In this document: piece after piece, positions 31,259 through 40,596 of the stretch
How positions within the stretch are numbered: the stretch's first letter is position 1
Layout: each line of letters begins with the position of its first letter
From: Williamsia phyllosphaerae
Lineage (GTDB): Bacteria; Actinomycetota; Actinomycetes; Mycobacteriales; Mycobacteriaceae
Assembly: GCF_014635305.1 (NCBI RefSeq)
Contig: NZ_BMCS01000003.1
Location: forward strand, 558,001-622,000
Direction: 5' to 3'
DNA length: 64,000 bases
Notes under the pieces: model-generated
Database searches by the model: none
Told to the model about the DNA's origin: nothing
Seen by the model: only the letters and a program-made list of their open reading frames with translations
Position numbers and translations under genes: made by a program

Positions 31259-32756
31259 ACACGGCCGCTCCGCCGACCCGGTCGACCACCCGGGTGGTCG
31301 ACGATCCGACGATGATCAGTGTGCGCATGTCGACCTGAGCCGGCACCAGCGCGCCCGCGCTCGTCACCGACACCGCCTCGTCCGGCCCACCGACGTCGCG
31401 GCCGAGGACGACGGGCCGATCGGCACCGACGATCTCGAGCAGAATCTTCTGTAGGGCCTCGACCTGCCATGTCCGACTGGCCGATCCCGGGTTGTAGATG
31501 GCGATCACCAGGTCCGCCTCGAGCGCAGCGCGGATGCGCCGTTCGATGGTCTCCCACGGCTTGAGCCGATCCGACAGCGAGATGACGGCGTAGTCGTGCC
31601 CGAGCGGCGCTCCCACCGCCGCGGCCACCGCGTTGGCCGCGGTGACACCCGGGACCACCCGCACACCGACGTGCTCCCAGGCGGGTTCGGCCGCCATCTC
31701 CACGACCGCCGACGCCATCGCGAACACCCCGGGGTCGCCCGACGAGACGACCACGACACGCGCACCGCGGGCAGCGAGATCGAGTGCCATGCAGGCCCGT
31801 TCGGACTCCACCTTGTTGTCGCTGGCGTGCATCCGCTGACCGGTGCGCGGCGAGACGCGCGCCAGGTAGGTCTTGTATCCGACGATGTCGGTCGCCCGCG
31901 CCAGTTCCGCCGCGACCTCGGGTGTGGTCCACCGGTCGGCACCGGGACCGAGACCGACCACGACCACTTCTCCGACCGGGACATCGGCCTCGGTGTCGCC
32001 GCCGGAGACGGAGTCGTCCACGGGTCGATTGAGTGCGCCGGGGACGACGACCATCGAGAAGTAGGGGACCGACGTCGGGTCGACCTCGCGGACCGGGATC
32101 ACCCGCTGGGTGCCGGTCGACGCACGTTCGACGTACCAGGCCACGTCCGCGAGGCCCGCGGTCTCCAGCGCGTCGAGCACCCGCGGGAACGTCCGCCCCA
32201 ACTTCATGATCGCCACGGCATCGCTGTCACGCAGCCTGCGGACCAGTTCGTCGTCGGCCATCGTGCCCGGCAACACCGTCGTGGTCTCGTCGGCCTCCAC
32301 CCACGGGATACCCATCGCCGCGGTGCTCGCGCTGACCGACGTGACACCGGGGATGATCTCGGCGTCGAACTCGCCCGACAGACGTTTGTGCATGTGCATG
32401 TAGCTGCTGTAGAACAGCGGATCGCCCTCGGCGAGCAGCGCCACCGAGCGGCCGGCCCGCAGATGTGTGCCCAGTCTCTGTGCCGCCTCGCTGTAGAACT
32501 CCTCCAGCGCCCCCCGATATCCACCGGGGTGATCGGTGGTCTCCGTGGTGACCGGGTACATCAGTTCCTCGAGGACCTGTTCGCCCTCGCGTACATACGG
32601 TTTCGCGATGCCCAGCGCCACGCTGCGGCCGTGTCGCGCACAGTGGTAGGCGATCACGTCGGCCTCGCCGATCACGCGAGCGGCCTTGACGGTGACGAGC
32701 TCGCTGTCACCGGGGCCGATGCCGACACCCCAGAGTTTCCCGGCCACGTCGCTCAT
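31224..32756 (-). CDS. cobIJ: Fused precorrin-2 C20- and precorrin-3B C17-methyltransferase
   Basis: Encodes 510 residues, a natural fusion found in actinobacteria. CobI is about 1-240 (WGVGIGPGDSELVTVKA, LAEGDPLFYSSYMHM) and CobJ about 255-505 (VVVGLGPGADRWTTPE, VSSGDPGVFAMASAV). The two SAM-dependent domains add methyls at C20 and, with ring contraction, at C17. ATG 32756 overlaps the cobH stop (ATGA). The 3' end runs 35 bases into cobK on the other strand. Confidence 0.95.
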   Translation of the reverse strand: MSDVAGKLWGVGIGPGDSELVTVKAARVIGEADVIAYHCARHGRSVALGIAKPYVREGEQVLEELMYPVTTETTDHPGGYRGALEEFYSEAAQRLGTHLRAGRSVALLAEGDPLFYSSYMHMHKRLSGEFDAEIIPGVTSVSASTAAMGIPWVEADETTTVLPGTMADDELVRRLRDSDAVAIMKLGRTFPRVLDALETAGLADVAWYVERASTGTQRVIPVREVDPTSVPYFSMVVVPGALNRPVDDSVSGGDTEADVPVGEVVVVGLGPGADRWTTPEVAAELARATDIVGYKTYLARVSPRTGQRMHASDNKVESERACMALDLAARGARVVVVSSGDPGVFAMASAVVEMAAEPAWEHVGVRVVPGVTAANAVAAAVGAPLGHDYAVISLSDRLKPWETIERRIRAALEADLVIAIYNPGSASRTWQVEALQKILLEIVGADRPVVLGRDVGGPDEAVSVTSAGALVPAQVDMRTLIIVGSSTTRVVDRVGGAAVFTSRRYGPAVD

Positions 32757-33388
32757 TCCACCGGGCTCGCCAGCGCGTTCACCGCGGCGGCGGTGATGGC
32801 CGACCCGCCGCGTCGGCCCAGCACGGTGATGAACTCCAGATCGGTGCGTTCGGCCAGTGCCGCACAGGATTCCGCCGCGCCGATGAATCCGACCGGTGCC
32901 CCGACGACGGCCGCGGGACGGGGACCCCCGGCGTCGATCTGTTCGAGCAACGCGAACAGCGCGGTGGGTGCGTTGCCGATGGCGACAACGGCACCCTCGA
33001 GCATCGGTTCCCACAGGTGCACGGCGGCAGCGGTTCTCGTGGTGTGCAGTTGCTCGGCCAACTCCGGGGTGCGGGGATCACCGAGCAGACACAGGACGTC
33101 GTTGTCGACGGGCAGACGACGCCGGGTCACCCCGGAGGCGACCATGGTCGCGTCGCAGAGGATCGGTGCGCCCCCCTCGAGCGCCGACCGTGCCGCGCGG
33201 ACGAGGCCCGGCGTCGCGACGACGTCGGCGGGGAGGTCGGTCTGGCCGCACGCATGGATCATGCGGACGACGACCCGTTCGACATCGTCGTCGTAGGACG
33301 ACAGGTCGGACTCGGCCCGGATGGTTGCGAAGGACTGCCGGTAGATCTCGGCGCCGTCGTGGATGTAGGAGTACATATCGGAACTCAC
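32753..33388 (-). CDS. cobH: Precorrin-8X methylmutase
   Basis: Encodes 211 residues from GTG 33388, which overlaps the cobG stop (GTGA). Family features: YIHDGAEIYRQSFATIRAE at the start, VRMIHACGQ with the catalytic His, and VGAPVGFIGAAES near the end. It moves the C11 methyl to C12, converting precorrin-8X to hydrogenobyrinate. Translationally coupled to cobG and cobIJ. Confidence 0.95.
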   Translation of the reverse strand: MSSDMYSYIHDGAEIYRQSFATIRAESDLSSYDDDVERVVVRMIHACGQTDLPADVVATPGLVRAARSALEGGAPILCDATMVASGVTRRRLPVDNDVLCLLGDPRTPELAEQLHTTRTAAAVHLWEPMLEGAVVAIGNAPTALFALLEQIDAGGPRPAAVVGAPVGFIGAAESCAALAERTDLEFITVLGRRGGSAITAAAVNALASPVE

Positions 33389-34548
33389 GATAGCGGCGAA
33401 TCGCCGATGCTCTGACGCTCGTATCCGTCGCCGACGGCCAGCACCTGCACATGCGGGGTGTGTGGGGTCCCACACGCCCGCTCACAACCGACCCAGTGCT
33501 GACGCTCACCGGCGGTGACCTCGCCGTCATCGACGGCGCGCTCCAGATCGGCCCGCACGTCGGCGTGGGACTTGGCGCAGCCGGGGGATCCGACACACGA
33601 GGTGGCGCTCGCCCAGGGCGAGTTGGCGTCGAAGATCAGACCCATCGGGGCGAGGACGCGGACCACGGCCTCCGCCTCGCCCTCGGTCAGGTCGACCAGC
33701 ACGATCGAGCGCCACGGGGTCACGATCACCGGCACGCCCACCGCCACGATGATCTCGGCGGTTCGGGCGGGCAACAGTCCGTGGGCCAGGACCGCTCCGA
33801 GGGCGACGCGACCGTCGGCCTGGTCGAACCACCCCACCGGCGCCGAGCCGACCACGGCGAAGTCGACCTTCTCCGCGGTGGGCTCGCGACCGATGTGCGA
33901 CAACACTGCGTCGACCCCGCCCGGGATCTCGGCGATCCGCCACTGCGTGGTCCGTTCACGACCGAAGCCGCGGGCGACGTCGATCATCGTGTCCACGGCG
34001 TCGGCGGGCGGGACCCGCACGCCGCTGTCCGCACCGGCCACAACCAGCGCGAACTCGTCGCCGGTGGCGTGCACCCCGATGTCGGCGTCGAGCCCGGTGA
34101 CGTCACCGCGCCCGTCGTCGACGGTGAACAGGATGCGTCCGGGCAGGTCGGCGAGGTCGGGATCAGCACGCAGCGCCTCGTCGAGTCCGGTCACGATCTC
34201 CGACACGTCCGGCCCGTCACCGACACGACCGGCCAACGGCGACGCCAGGATGTTCCGGACCCGCTCGTGGGTCTCCGACGGCAGCAGGCCGGCCGCGGCA
34301 AGGCGTGCCGCGAGGTCGTCGGGATCGGTCACGGCGCGGAACTGCACGTTGCCACGACTGGTGAGTTCGAGATCTCCGGTGGACAGTTCCCGCGACGCGG
34401 TGGCCAGCACCGACAGCTGCTCGGGGGTGAGCATGCCGCCCGGCAGACGTACCCGCGCGAGCGCGCCGTCGGAGGCCTGATGCAGCTGCAGGGCGCCCGG
34501 GCATGCATCGGCCCGCGTCCTGCGGGACTCCTCCGGCGACGTATCCAC
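33385..34548 (-). CDS. cobG: Precorrin-3B synthase (oxygen-dependent)
   Basis: Encodes 387 residues from GTG. A sulfite/nitrite reductase-like fold: LPGGMLTPEQLSVLA early and ELTSRGNVQFRAV, then 4Fe-4S cysteines in CVGSPGC and CERAC in the C-terminal third. CobG uses O2 to make precorrin-3B before ring contraction, so the aerobic route is used. It heads the cobG-H-IJ operon and diverges from the cobN riboswitch. TAACCT 7 bases upstream predicts a leaderless mRNA, so this operon has no riboswitch of its own. Confidence 0.93.
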   Translation of the reverse strand: MDTSPEESRRTRADACPGALQLHQASDGALARVRLPGGMLTPEQLSVLATASRELSTGDLELTSRGNVQFRAVTDPDDLAARLAAAGLLPSETHERVRNILASPLAGRVGDGPDVSEIVTGLDEALRADPDLADLPGRILFTVDDGRGDVTGLDADIGVHATGDEFALVVAGADSGVRVPPADAVDTMIDVARGFGRERTTQWRIAEIPGGVDAVLSHIGREPTAEKVDFAVVGSAPVGWFDQADGRVALGAVLAHGLLPARTAEIIVAVGVPVIVTPWRSIVLVDLTEGEAEAVVRVLAPMGLIFDANSPWASATSCVGSPGCAKSHADVRADLERAVDDGEVTAGERQHWVGCERACGTPHTPHVQVLAVGDGYERQSIGDSPLS

Positions 34549-34555
34549 GCGCTCC

Positions 34556-34561
34556 AGGTTA
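34556..34561 (-). promoter_or_regulatory. -10 box of cobG operon (predicted leaderless)
   Basis: TAACCT on the minus strand, 7 bases before the cobG GTG, no ribosome binding site. It lies back to back with the cobN promoter at 34584. Confidence 0.5.
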
Positions 34562-34583
34562 CGACCGGAGGGCGTCGGCCCCG

Positions 34584-34589
34584 TACGAT
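34584..34589 (+). promoter_or_regulatory. -10 box of cobN leader transcript
   Basis: TACGAT just upstream of the riboswitch. Transcription from about 34596 would include the conserved riboswitch core. Confidence 0.4.
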
Positions 34590-34690
34590 CGCACCTGAGC
34601 GGTGCGGAAACCGGTGTGAATCCGGTGCGGTCGCGCCACTGTGACCTGCGGCGACGCGGGAAGTCAGACCCGATCCGCTCGCTGCGCACG
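34590..34690 (+). ncRNA. Cobalamin riboswitch in the cobN leader
   Basis: Contains the signature elements in order: a stem GCACC/GGTGC (34591-34605), GGTGTGAATCCGGTGCGGT, the B12 box CGCCACTGTGA at 34634-34644, and GGGAAGTCAGACCCG near 34658-34672. It is a compact version with short peripheral arms. Past it, a small hairpin GGGG-loop-CCCC (34705-34719) lies next to the ribosome binding site AGGGAGG (34721-34727). There is no U-tract, so control of translation of cobN is more likely than termination. It should repress cobN when cobalamin is abundant. Confidence 0.9.
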
Positions 34691-34735
34691 TCCACCGAAC
34701 CACCGGGGCGCGAAACCCCAAGGGAGGCACCACCC

Positions 34736-37700
34736 GTGATCCTGTTGCTGTCCACATCGGACACCGATCTCTCGAGTGCGCGTGCCAGCGGCGGCGACTA
34801 CCGCTACGCCAACTGCAACCGGATCCTGGTCTCCGAGGACCTCCCGACGATGCTCGACGGCGTCGACCTGGTCATCGTGCGCATCCTCGGTGGCCGGCAG
34901 ATGTGGGACAACGGCGTCGACGCGGTCCTGAGGTCCGGGCTGCCCGTGGTGATGCTCGGCGGCGAGATGGCCCCCGACGCCGCACTGATGGAGCTCTCCA
35001 CGGTGCCCGCGAACGTCGCCTCGCAGGCCCACACGTACTTCGCCGAGGGCGGACCGGAGAACCTGCTGCAACTGAGCTGGTTCCTGTCCGACACGGTGCT
35101 GCTCACCGGGCACGGTTTCGATCCACCCTTCCACGCCCCGACGTGGGGCGTCCTGGACCGACCCGCCCTCGACACCGACGACGGTCCGACCGTCGCCGTC
35201 CTCTACTACCGAGCCCAGCACCTCTCCGGCAACACCGGCTACATCCACGCGCTGTGCGACGCCATCGAGACCGCGGGCGCCCGACCGCTCCCGATCTACT
35301 GCGCGTCGTTGCGCTCGGCCCCGCCCGAACTCCTCGAGGCTCTGCGTCAGGCCGACTCGATGGTCGTGACGGTCCTCGCGGCCGGCGGGACCAAACCGGC
35401 CGGGGCGACCGCCGGTGGCGACGACGAGTCGTGGAACGTCGCCGAGCTCGCCGCGCTCGACGTCCCGATCCTGCAGGGCCTGTGCCTGACGAGCAGCCGC
35501 GCGACGTGGGCCGACGGCGACGACGGCATGACCCCGCTGGACGTCGCGACGCAGGTCGCCGTCCCCGAGTTCGACGGACGCATCATCACGGTCCCGTTCT
35601 CGTTCAAGGAGATCGACTCCGACGGTCTGAGCACCTACGTCCCCGACCTCGAGCGCTGTGCCCGGGTCGCTGGCATCGCCACCCGGCACGCGCGCCTGCG
35701 CCACATCGAGCCCGCGGACAAGCGTGTCGTGCTGATGCTCTCGGCGTACCCCACCAAGCACGCCCGCATCGGTAACGCCGTGGGTCTGGACACCCCGGCC
35801 AGCACCATCCGCATCCTCACCGCGATGCGCGCCGCCGGGTACGAGATGGGACCGGAGGAGGGGGAGCACGCCATCCCCGGACTCGCGGCCCGCGACGGCG
35901 ACGCGCTCATCCACGCTCTCATCGAGGCCGGCGGCCAGGATCCGGACTGGCTGACCGCAGAACAGCTCGAACGGAACCCGATCCGCATCTCGGCGGCGCT
36001 GTACCGCGAATGGTTCGACACCCTGCCCGAGGATTTCCGCGCGCAGGTCGTCGACCACTGGGGCCCGCCTCCCGGTGAGCTCTACGTGGACCGCTCGTCG
36101 GATCCGGACGGCGAGATCGTCATCGCCGCACTGCAGTTCGCCAACGTGCTGCTGATGGTCCAGCCGCCGCGCGGGTTCGGCGAGAACCCCATCGCGATCT
36201 ATCACGACCCGAACCTCCCGCCGAGCCACCACTACCTCGCGGCGTACCGCTGGGTCGCCGCGCCGCGGGAGCGGGGCGGATTCGGCGCCGACGCGATCGT
36301 GCACATCGGCAAGCACGGCAACCTCGAGTGGCTGCCCGGCAAGACGCTTGCCATGTCGGCGTCGTGCGGCACCGACGCCGCGCTCGGGGACCTGCCGCTG
36401 ATCTATCCGTTCCTCGTCAACGACCCGGGGGAGGGCACGCAGGCCAAGCGCCGGGCGCACGCCACCCTCGTCGACCACCTGATCCCGCCGATGGCCCGGG
36501 CCGAGAGCTACGGCGACATCACCCGCCTCGAGCAGTTGCTCGACGAGCACTCGAACATCACCACCCTCGACCCGGTGAAGCTGCCCGCGATCCGTCAGCA
36601 GATCTGGACGCTGATGACCGCCGCGCAGATGCACACCGACCTCGGTCTCGAGGAGCGACCGGCCGAAGAGGTCTTCGACGACATGCTGCTGCACGTCGAC
36701 GGATGGCTGTGCGAGATCAAGGACGTCCAGATCCGCGACGGTCTGCACATCCTGGGCGAGGCACCCGCCGGCGAGTCCGAGATCGACATGGTGCTCGCGA
36801 TGTTGCGCGCACGGCAGATGTGGGGCGGCGAGCGCAGTGTGCCCGGACTGCGGGAGGCACTCGGCCTGTCCGAGGACGGCGACGAGGTCCGCGACCGCGT
36901 CGACGAGATCGAGGTGCGCGCCCGCGGCCTGATCGCGGCGATGGCCGAGCACGACTGGTCGGTCGACGCGGTCGGCGCGGTGACCGCCGACATCGCGGTG
37001 GACGAACAGCGGGAGACCGTCGCCCGCATCCTCGAGTTCGCGGCGACTGAGGTCGTGCCGCGGCTGCGTCAGACCAACGGCGAGGTGGACCGCATCCTCC
37101 ACGCGCTGAACGGCGGGTTCATCCCGTCGGGCCCCAGCGGCTCCCCGTTGCGCGGGCTGATCAACGTGCTGCCGACCGGGCGTAACTTCTACTCCGTCGA
37201 CCCCAAGGCCATCCCGTCGCGTCTGGCGTGGGAGACGGGTCAGCTGATGGCCGAATCGCTCATCGAGCGCTATCAGAAGGACCACGGTGAGTACCCGCAG
37301 TCGGTGGGGTTGTCGATCTGGGGGACCAGCGCGATGCGGACCTCCGGCGACGACATCGCCGAGGTGTTCGCCCTGCTCGGCGTCCTCCCGGTGTGGGACG
37401 AGGGATCGCGGCGCGTGGTCCGACTCGAGGCCATCGGCCTGGAGGAACTCGGTCGGCCGCGCATCGACGTGACCGTCCGCATCAGCGGCTTCTTCCGCGA
37501 CGCGTTCCCGCACGTGCTCGCCATGCTCGACGACGCCGTACGGCTGGTCGCCGATCTCGACGAGCCGTACGAGTCCAACTTCGTGCGCGCCCACGCACAG
37601 GCCGATCTCGCCGACCACGGCGACGAACGGCGCGCCACCACCCGCATCTTCGGGTCCAAGCCCGGCTCGTACGGCGCCGGGTTGCTGCAGCTGATCGACA

Positions 37701-38359
37701 GCAAGAGCTGGCGCAGCGACGAGGACCTGGCCGAGGTCTACACGACGTGGGGTGGGTTCGCCTACGGACGTGGCCTCGACGGGATCCCGGCGGCCGACGA
37801 CATGCGCACCGCGTACCGGCGAATCGCGGTGGCGGCGAAGAACACCGACACCCGCGAGCACGACATCGCCGATTCCGACGACTACTTCCAGTACCACGGC
37901 GGCATGGTCGCGACGGTGCGATCCCTGACCGGGAAGTCACCCGAGGCCTACATCGGCGACAGCACCCGTCCGGAGTCGGTGCGCACCCGCACCCTTTCCG
38001 AGGAGACGGCACGCGTGTTCCGCGCCCGCGTCATCAACCCTCGCTGGCTCGACGCGATGCGCCGCCACGGATACAAGGGCGCCTTCGAGATGGCGGCGAC
38101 CGTGGACTACCTGTTCGGCTACGACGCCACCACCGGCGTGGTGCAGGACTGGATGTACGAGAAGCTCACCGAGACCTACGTACTCGACGAGACGAACCGC
38201 AAGTTCATGAACGAGTCCAACCCCTGGGCTCTGCACGGCATCGCCGAACGCCTTCTCGAGGCCGCGGGCCGCGACCTCTGGCACGAACCGTCACCGGAAC
38301 TGCTCGCGCAGCTGCAGCAGGTGTTCCTCGAGACCGAGGGCGACATCGAGGGCGGCTGA
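34736..38359 (+). CDS. cobN: Cobaltochelatase subunit CobN
   Basis: Encodes 1207 residues from GTG 34736, 8 bases after AGGGAGG. The large subunit of aerobic ATP-dependent cobalt insertion into hydrogenobyrinic a,c-diamide. Recognisable stretches include IHIGKHGNLEWLPGK, VNDPGEGTQAKRRAHA and, late in the protein, MLDDAVRLVADLDEPYESN and NRKFMNESNPWAL. The partner chelatase AAA/MIDAS subunits are not in the window. It is the only cob gene placed directly behind the riboswitch. Confidence 0.96.
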   Translation: MILLLSTSDTDLSSARASGGDYRYANCNRILVSEDLPTMLDGVDLVIVRILGGRQMWDNGVDAVLRSGLPVVMLGGEMAPDAALMELSTVPANVASQAHTYFAEGGPENLLQLSWFLSDTVLLTGHGFDPPFHAPTWGVLDRPALDTDDGPTVAVLYYRAQHLSGNTGYIHALCDAIETAGARPLPIYCASLRSAPPELLEALRQADSMVVTVLAAGGTKPAGATAGGDDESWNVAELAALDVPILQGLCLTSSRATWADGDDGMTPLDVATQVAVPEFDGRIITVPFSFKEIDSDGLSTYVPDLERCARVAGIATRHARLRHIEPADKRVVLMLSAYPTKHARIGNAVGLDTPASTIRILTAMRAAGYEMGPEEGEHAIPGLAARDGDALIHALIEAGGQDPDWLTAEQLERNPIRISAALYREWFDTLPEDFRAQVVDHWGPPPGELYVDRSSDPDGEIVIAALQFANVLLMVQPPRGFGENPIAIYHDPNLPPSHHYLAAYRWVAAPRERGGFGADAIVHIGKHGNLEWLPGKTLAMSASCGTDAALGDLPLIYPFLVNDPGEGTQAKRRAHATLVDHLIPPMARAESYGDITRLEQLLDEHSNITTLDPVKLPAIRQQIWTLMTAAQMHTDLGLEERPAEEVFDDMLLHVDGWLCEIKDVQIRDGLHILGEAPAGESEIDMVLAMLRARQMWGGERSVPGLREALGLSEDGDEVRDRVDEIEVRARGLIAAMAEHDWSVDAVGAVTADIAVDEQRETVARILEFAATEVVPRLRQTNGEVDRILHALNGGFIPSGPSGSPLRGLINVLPTGRNFYSVDPKAIPSRLAWETGQLMAESLIERYQKDHGEYPQSVGLSIWGTSAMRTSGDDIAEVFALLGVLPVWDEGSRRVVRLEAIGLEELGRPRIDVTVRISGFFRDAFPHVLAMLDDAVRLVADLDEPYESNFVRAHAQADLADHGDERRATTRIFGSKPGSYGAGLLQLIDSKSWRSDEDLAEVYTTWGGFAYGRGLDGIPAADDMRTAYRRIAVAAKNTDTREHDIADSDDYFQYHGGMVATVRSLTGKSPEAYIGDSTRPESVRTRTLSEETARVFRARVINPRWLDAMRRHGYKGAFEMAATVDYLFGYDATTGVVQDWMYEKLTETYVLDETNRKFMNESNPWALHGIAERLLEAAGRDLWHEPSPELLAQLQQVFLETEGDIEGG

Positions 38360-38441
38360 TCCGTCCCGTCGGCCGGCCTCGGGAGAAATTCGGGCACCTC
38401 GTTCGTTGACCCGGTGAACGCAACGAGACCGACAAGGACTG

Positions 38442-38912
38442 ATGGCCATGAAACTGCTGATATTCGCCGCTTACCCGCTCGTCGAGATCGGGGCGTTCAT
38501 CGGACTGGTCTACGGCATCGGGTTCTGGTGGACGCTGCTGGCGACGTTCGCCGCGGTGGTCGTGGGGTTCGTCATGCTGCGACGGCGCGGTGCCCGGGTG
38601 TTCGCCGAACTGCGTACCGCGGCCGAGGGAACCGGCGACACCGCCCGTCCGCTGGCCGACAGCGCGCTGTTGGCCGGCTCGACCCTGCTGCTGTTCATCC
38701 CCGGCCTCGTCACCACCCTGCTGGGGATCCTGTTGATGCTCAGCCCGGTTCGCGCCGCCGCACGTCCACTCGTGGCCGCGATGGGCACCCGTCGGGTCGT
38801 CGCCCGGATGAACACGTTCTCCCGGGCCGGTCGTCCGGTCACGGTGGTCGACGGCGAGGTGGTCGAACCGGGCGGGCCCGCTCCCGCTCCCGGGTGGCGC
38901 TCGATCAACTGA
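38442..38912 (+). CDS. fxsA: FxsA family membrane protein
   Basis: Encodes 156 residues. Hydrophobic segments near residues 3-22, 25-42 and 75-95, with the FxsA pattern YPLVEIGAFIGLVYGIGFWW and LLLFIPGLVTTLLGILLML. FxsA overexpression relieves exclusion of phage T7 by the F plasmid in E. coli; the cellular role is otherwise unknown. Rv2053c occupies the same place in mycobacteria, close to lnt/ppm1. Confidence 0.88.
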   Translation: MAMKLLIFAAYPLVEIGAFIGLVYGIGFWWTLLATFAAVVVGFVMLRRRGARVFAELRTAAEGTGDTARPLADSALLAGSTLLLFIPGLVTTLLGILLMLSPVRAAARPLVAAMGTRRVVARMNTFSRAGRPVTVVDGEVVEPGGPAPAPGWRSIN

Positions 38913-38985
38913 GCTCCCGAGACGAGTTCCGCGGCACCGACTCCGCCGACGGTCCCGACGCACTGACAAGGCAGACTGATCCGTC

Positions 38986-40596
38986 GTGGGAACTCAACTC
39001 TTCGTCGGCGGTCATGTGCACTCCTCGACCACGCCCGATTCCACCGCCATCGCGGTCACCGACGGCGTCGTCGCCTGGGTCGGTTCCGATCACGTCGGAC
39101 ACGCACTGCATCCCACCGCTCAGGTCGAGGACCTCGACGGCGCATTCGTCGCGCCGGCGTTCGTCGACTCGCACGTCCACCTGACCTCCACGGGGTTGTC
39201 GTTGGGCGGGTTGGACCTGTCCGACGCGACGAGCCGCGAGGACTGCCTCGCCCGGCTGCGCAGGCACGCCGCCGACGTACCGCGTGGTGACCTCATCTGG
39301 GGGCTGGGGTGGGACGACTCGGCGTGGGCCGACCACGGCAGCCCGACCACCGACGAGGTCGACGCGATCGTCGGCGACCGTCCGGTGTACCTCGCCCGCA
39401 TCGACGAGCACTCCGCGGTGGCGTCCTCGGCACTCCGGGTGATCGCCGGGCACGCCGCCGAGGCCGCCGGATTCGACCCCCAACAGCCGCTCACCGCCGA
39501 GGCCCACCACCTCGTCCGGGGAGCCGCACGCGGCCTGCTCAGCTCGACCCAGCGCAAGCAGGCCCAGATCCGGGCGCTCGACGAGGCCGCCGCCCACGGT
39601 GTGGTGTCGGTGCACGAGAACGGCGGCCCGGACATCAGCGGCCTCAACGACTTCGCCTCGATCGCCGATCTCGACCATCCCGTCGGGGTCCGGCGGTACT
39701 GGGGCCAGGCCGCCGCGACGGCCGACGACGCGCGCAACCTCATCGCCGCGACCGGTGCCGACGGTCTCGCCGGCGACCTGTTCATCGACGGGGCCATCGG
39801 CTCACACACCGCGTGGCTGTGCCATCCGTACTCCGACGACCCGGAGAACACCGGCGTCACCTACCTCGACGAGGACACCGTGCTAGCGCATCTACGCGCC
39901 TGCACCGAGGCGGGGATCCAGGCCGGGTTCCACCTGATCGGCGACGGCGCCACCGCGTGCGTCGTGCGCGCCTTCACGACGTTGGTCGCCGAGTTCGGCA
40001 GCGCCGCGGTCGCCCGCTGCGGACACCGCATCGAACACGCCGAGATGGTCGACGCCGCCGCCGCACAGGTGTTGGCAGGCGCCGGTGTCACCGCGAGCAT
40101 GCAACCGGTCTTCGACGCCCTGTGGGGCGGCCCGGGCCAGCTGTACGAACAGCGTCTCGGTCTCGGCCGCGGCACCTCGCTGAACAACTTCGCCGCGCTG
40201 GCGCGGGCCGGCGTGACCCTGGCGTTCAGCTCGGACGCGCCGGTCACGTCGATCGATCCCTGGCAGCAGATCCGAGCCGCGGTCCACCACCACAACGCCG
40301 ACAGCGCCGTGTCGCCCCGTGCCGCGTTCGCCGCGTGCACCCGCGGTGGCTGGCGGGCCTCGGGTGTCGTCGACAGCGCGTTGGGCACGTTGAGCCCGGG
40401 AGCACCGGCCGATTTCGCGATCTGGCGCGCCGACTCCCTGGTCACCGCCGGCTCATCTGATCGTGTGCAGCGGTGGTCGACCGATCCACGGGCGCGGGTC
40501 CCCGCGCTTCCTGACGTGTCGCCGGGTGTCGAACTCCCGACGTGCCTGCGCACGGTGCGCGGGGGAGAAGTCATCTACTCCGGGCCGTCCGCGTGA
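38986..40596 (+). CDS. Amidohydrolase (YtcJ-like, amidohydrolase 3 family)
   Basis: Encodes 536 residues from GTG. The metal-binding motif is DSHVHLTSTG, and later features are FHLIGDGATACVVRAF, HRIEHAEMVD and AFSSDAPVTSIDPW, the composite beta-sandwich/TIM-barrel amidohydrolase set. LGTLSPGAPADFAIW near the end is the typical C-terminal strand. Likely hydrolyses a C-N bond in an unknown cytoplasmic substrate. It overlaps lnt by 4 bases (GTGA), so they are coupled. Confidence 0.88.
   Translation: MGTQLFVGGHVHSSTTPDSTAIAVTDGVVAWVGSDHVGHALHPTAQVEDLDGAFVAPAFVDSHVHLTSTGLSLGGLDLSDATSREDCLARLRRHAADVPRGDLIWGLGWDDSAWADHGSPTTDEVDAIVGDRPVYLARIDEHSAVASSALRVIAGHAAEAAGFDPQQPLTAEAHHLVRGAARGLLSSTQRKQAQIRALDEAAAHGVVSVHENGGPDISGLNDFASIADLDHPVGVRRYWGQAAATADDARNLIAATGADGLAGDLFIDGAIGSHTAWLCHPYSDDPENTGVTYLDEDTVLAHLRACTEAGIQAGFHLIGDGATACVVRAFTTLVAEFGSAAVARCGHRIEHAEMVDAAAAQVLAGAGVTASMQPVFDALWGGPGQLYEQRLGLGRGTSLNNFAALARAGVTLAFSSDAPVTSIDPWQQIRAAVHHHNADSAVSPRAAFAACTRGGWRASGVVDSALGTLSPGAPADFAIWRADSLVTAGSSDRVQRWSTDPRARVPALPDVSPGVELPTCLRTVRGGEVIYSGPSA

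Noticed and set aside
34664-37897. Minus-strand reading frame of over 1000 codons opposite cobN
   Set aside because: Same cause; CobN motifs lie on the plus strand and the frame also crosses the riboswitch.
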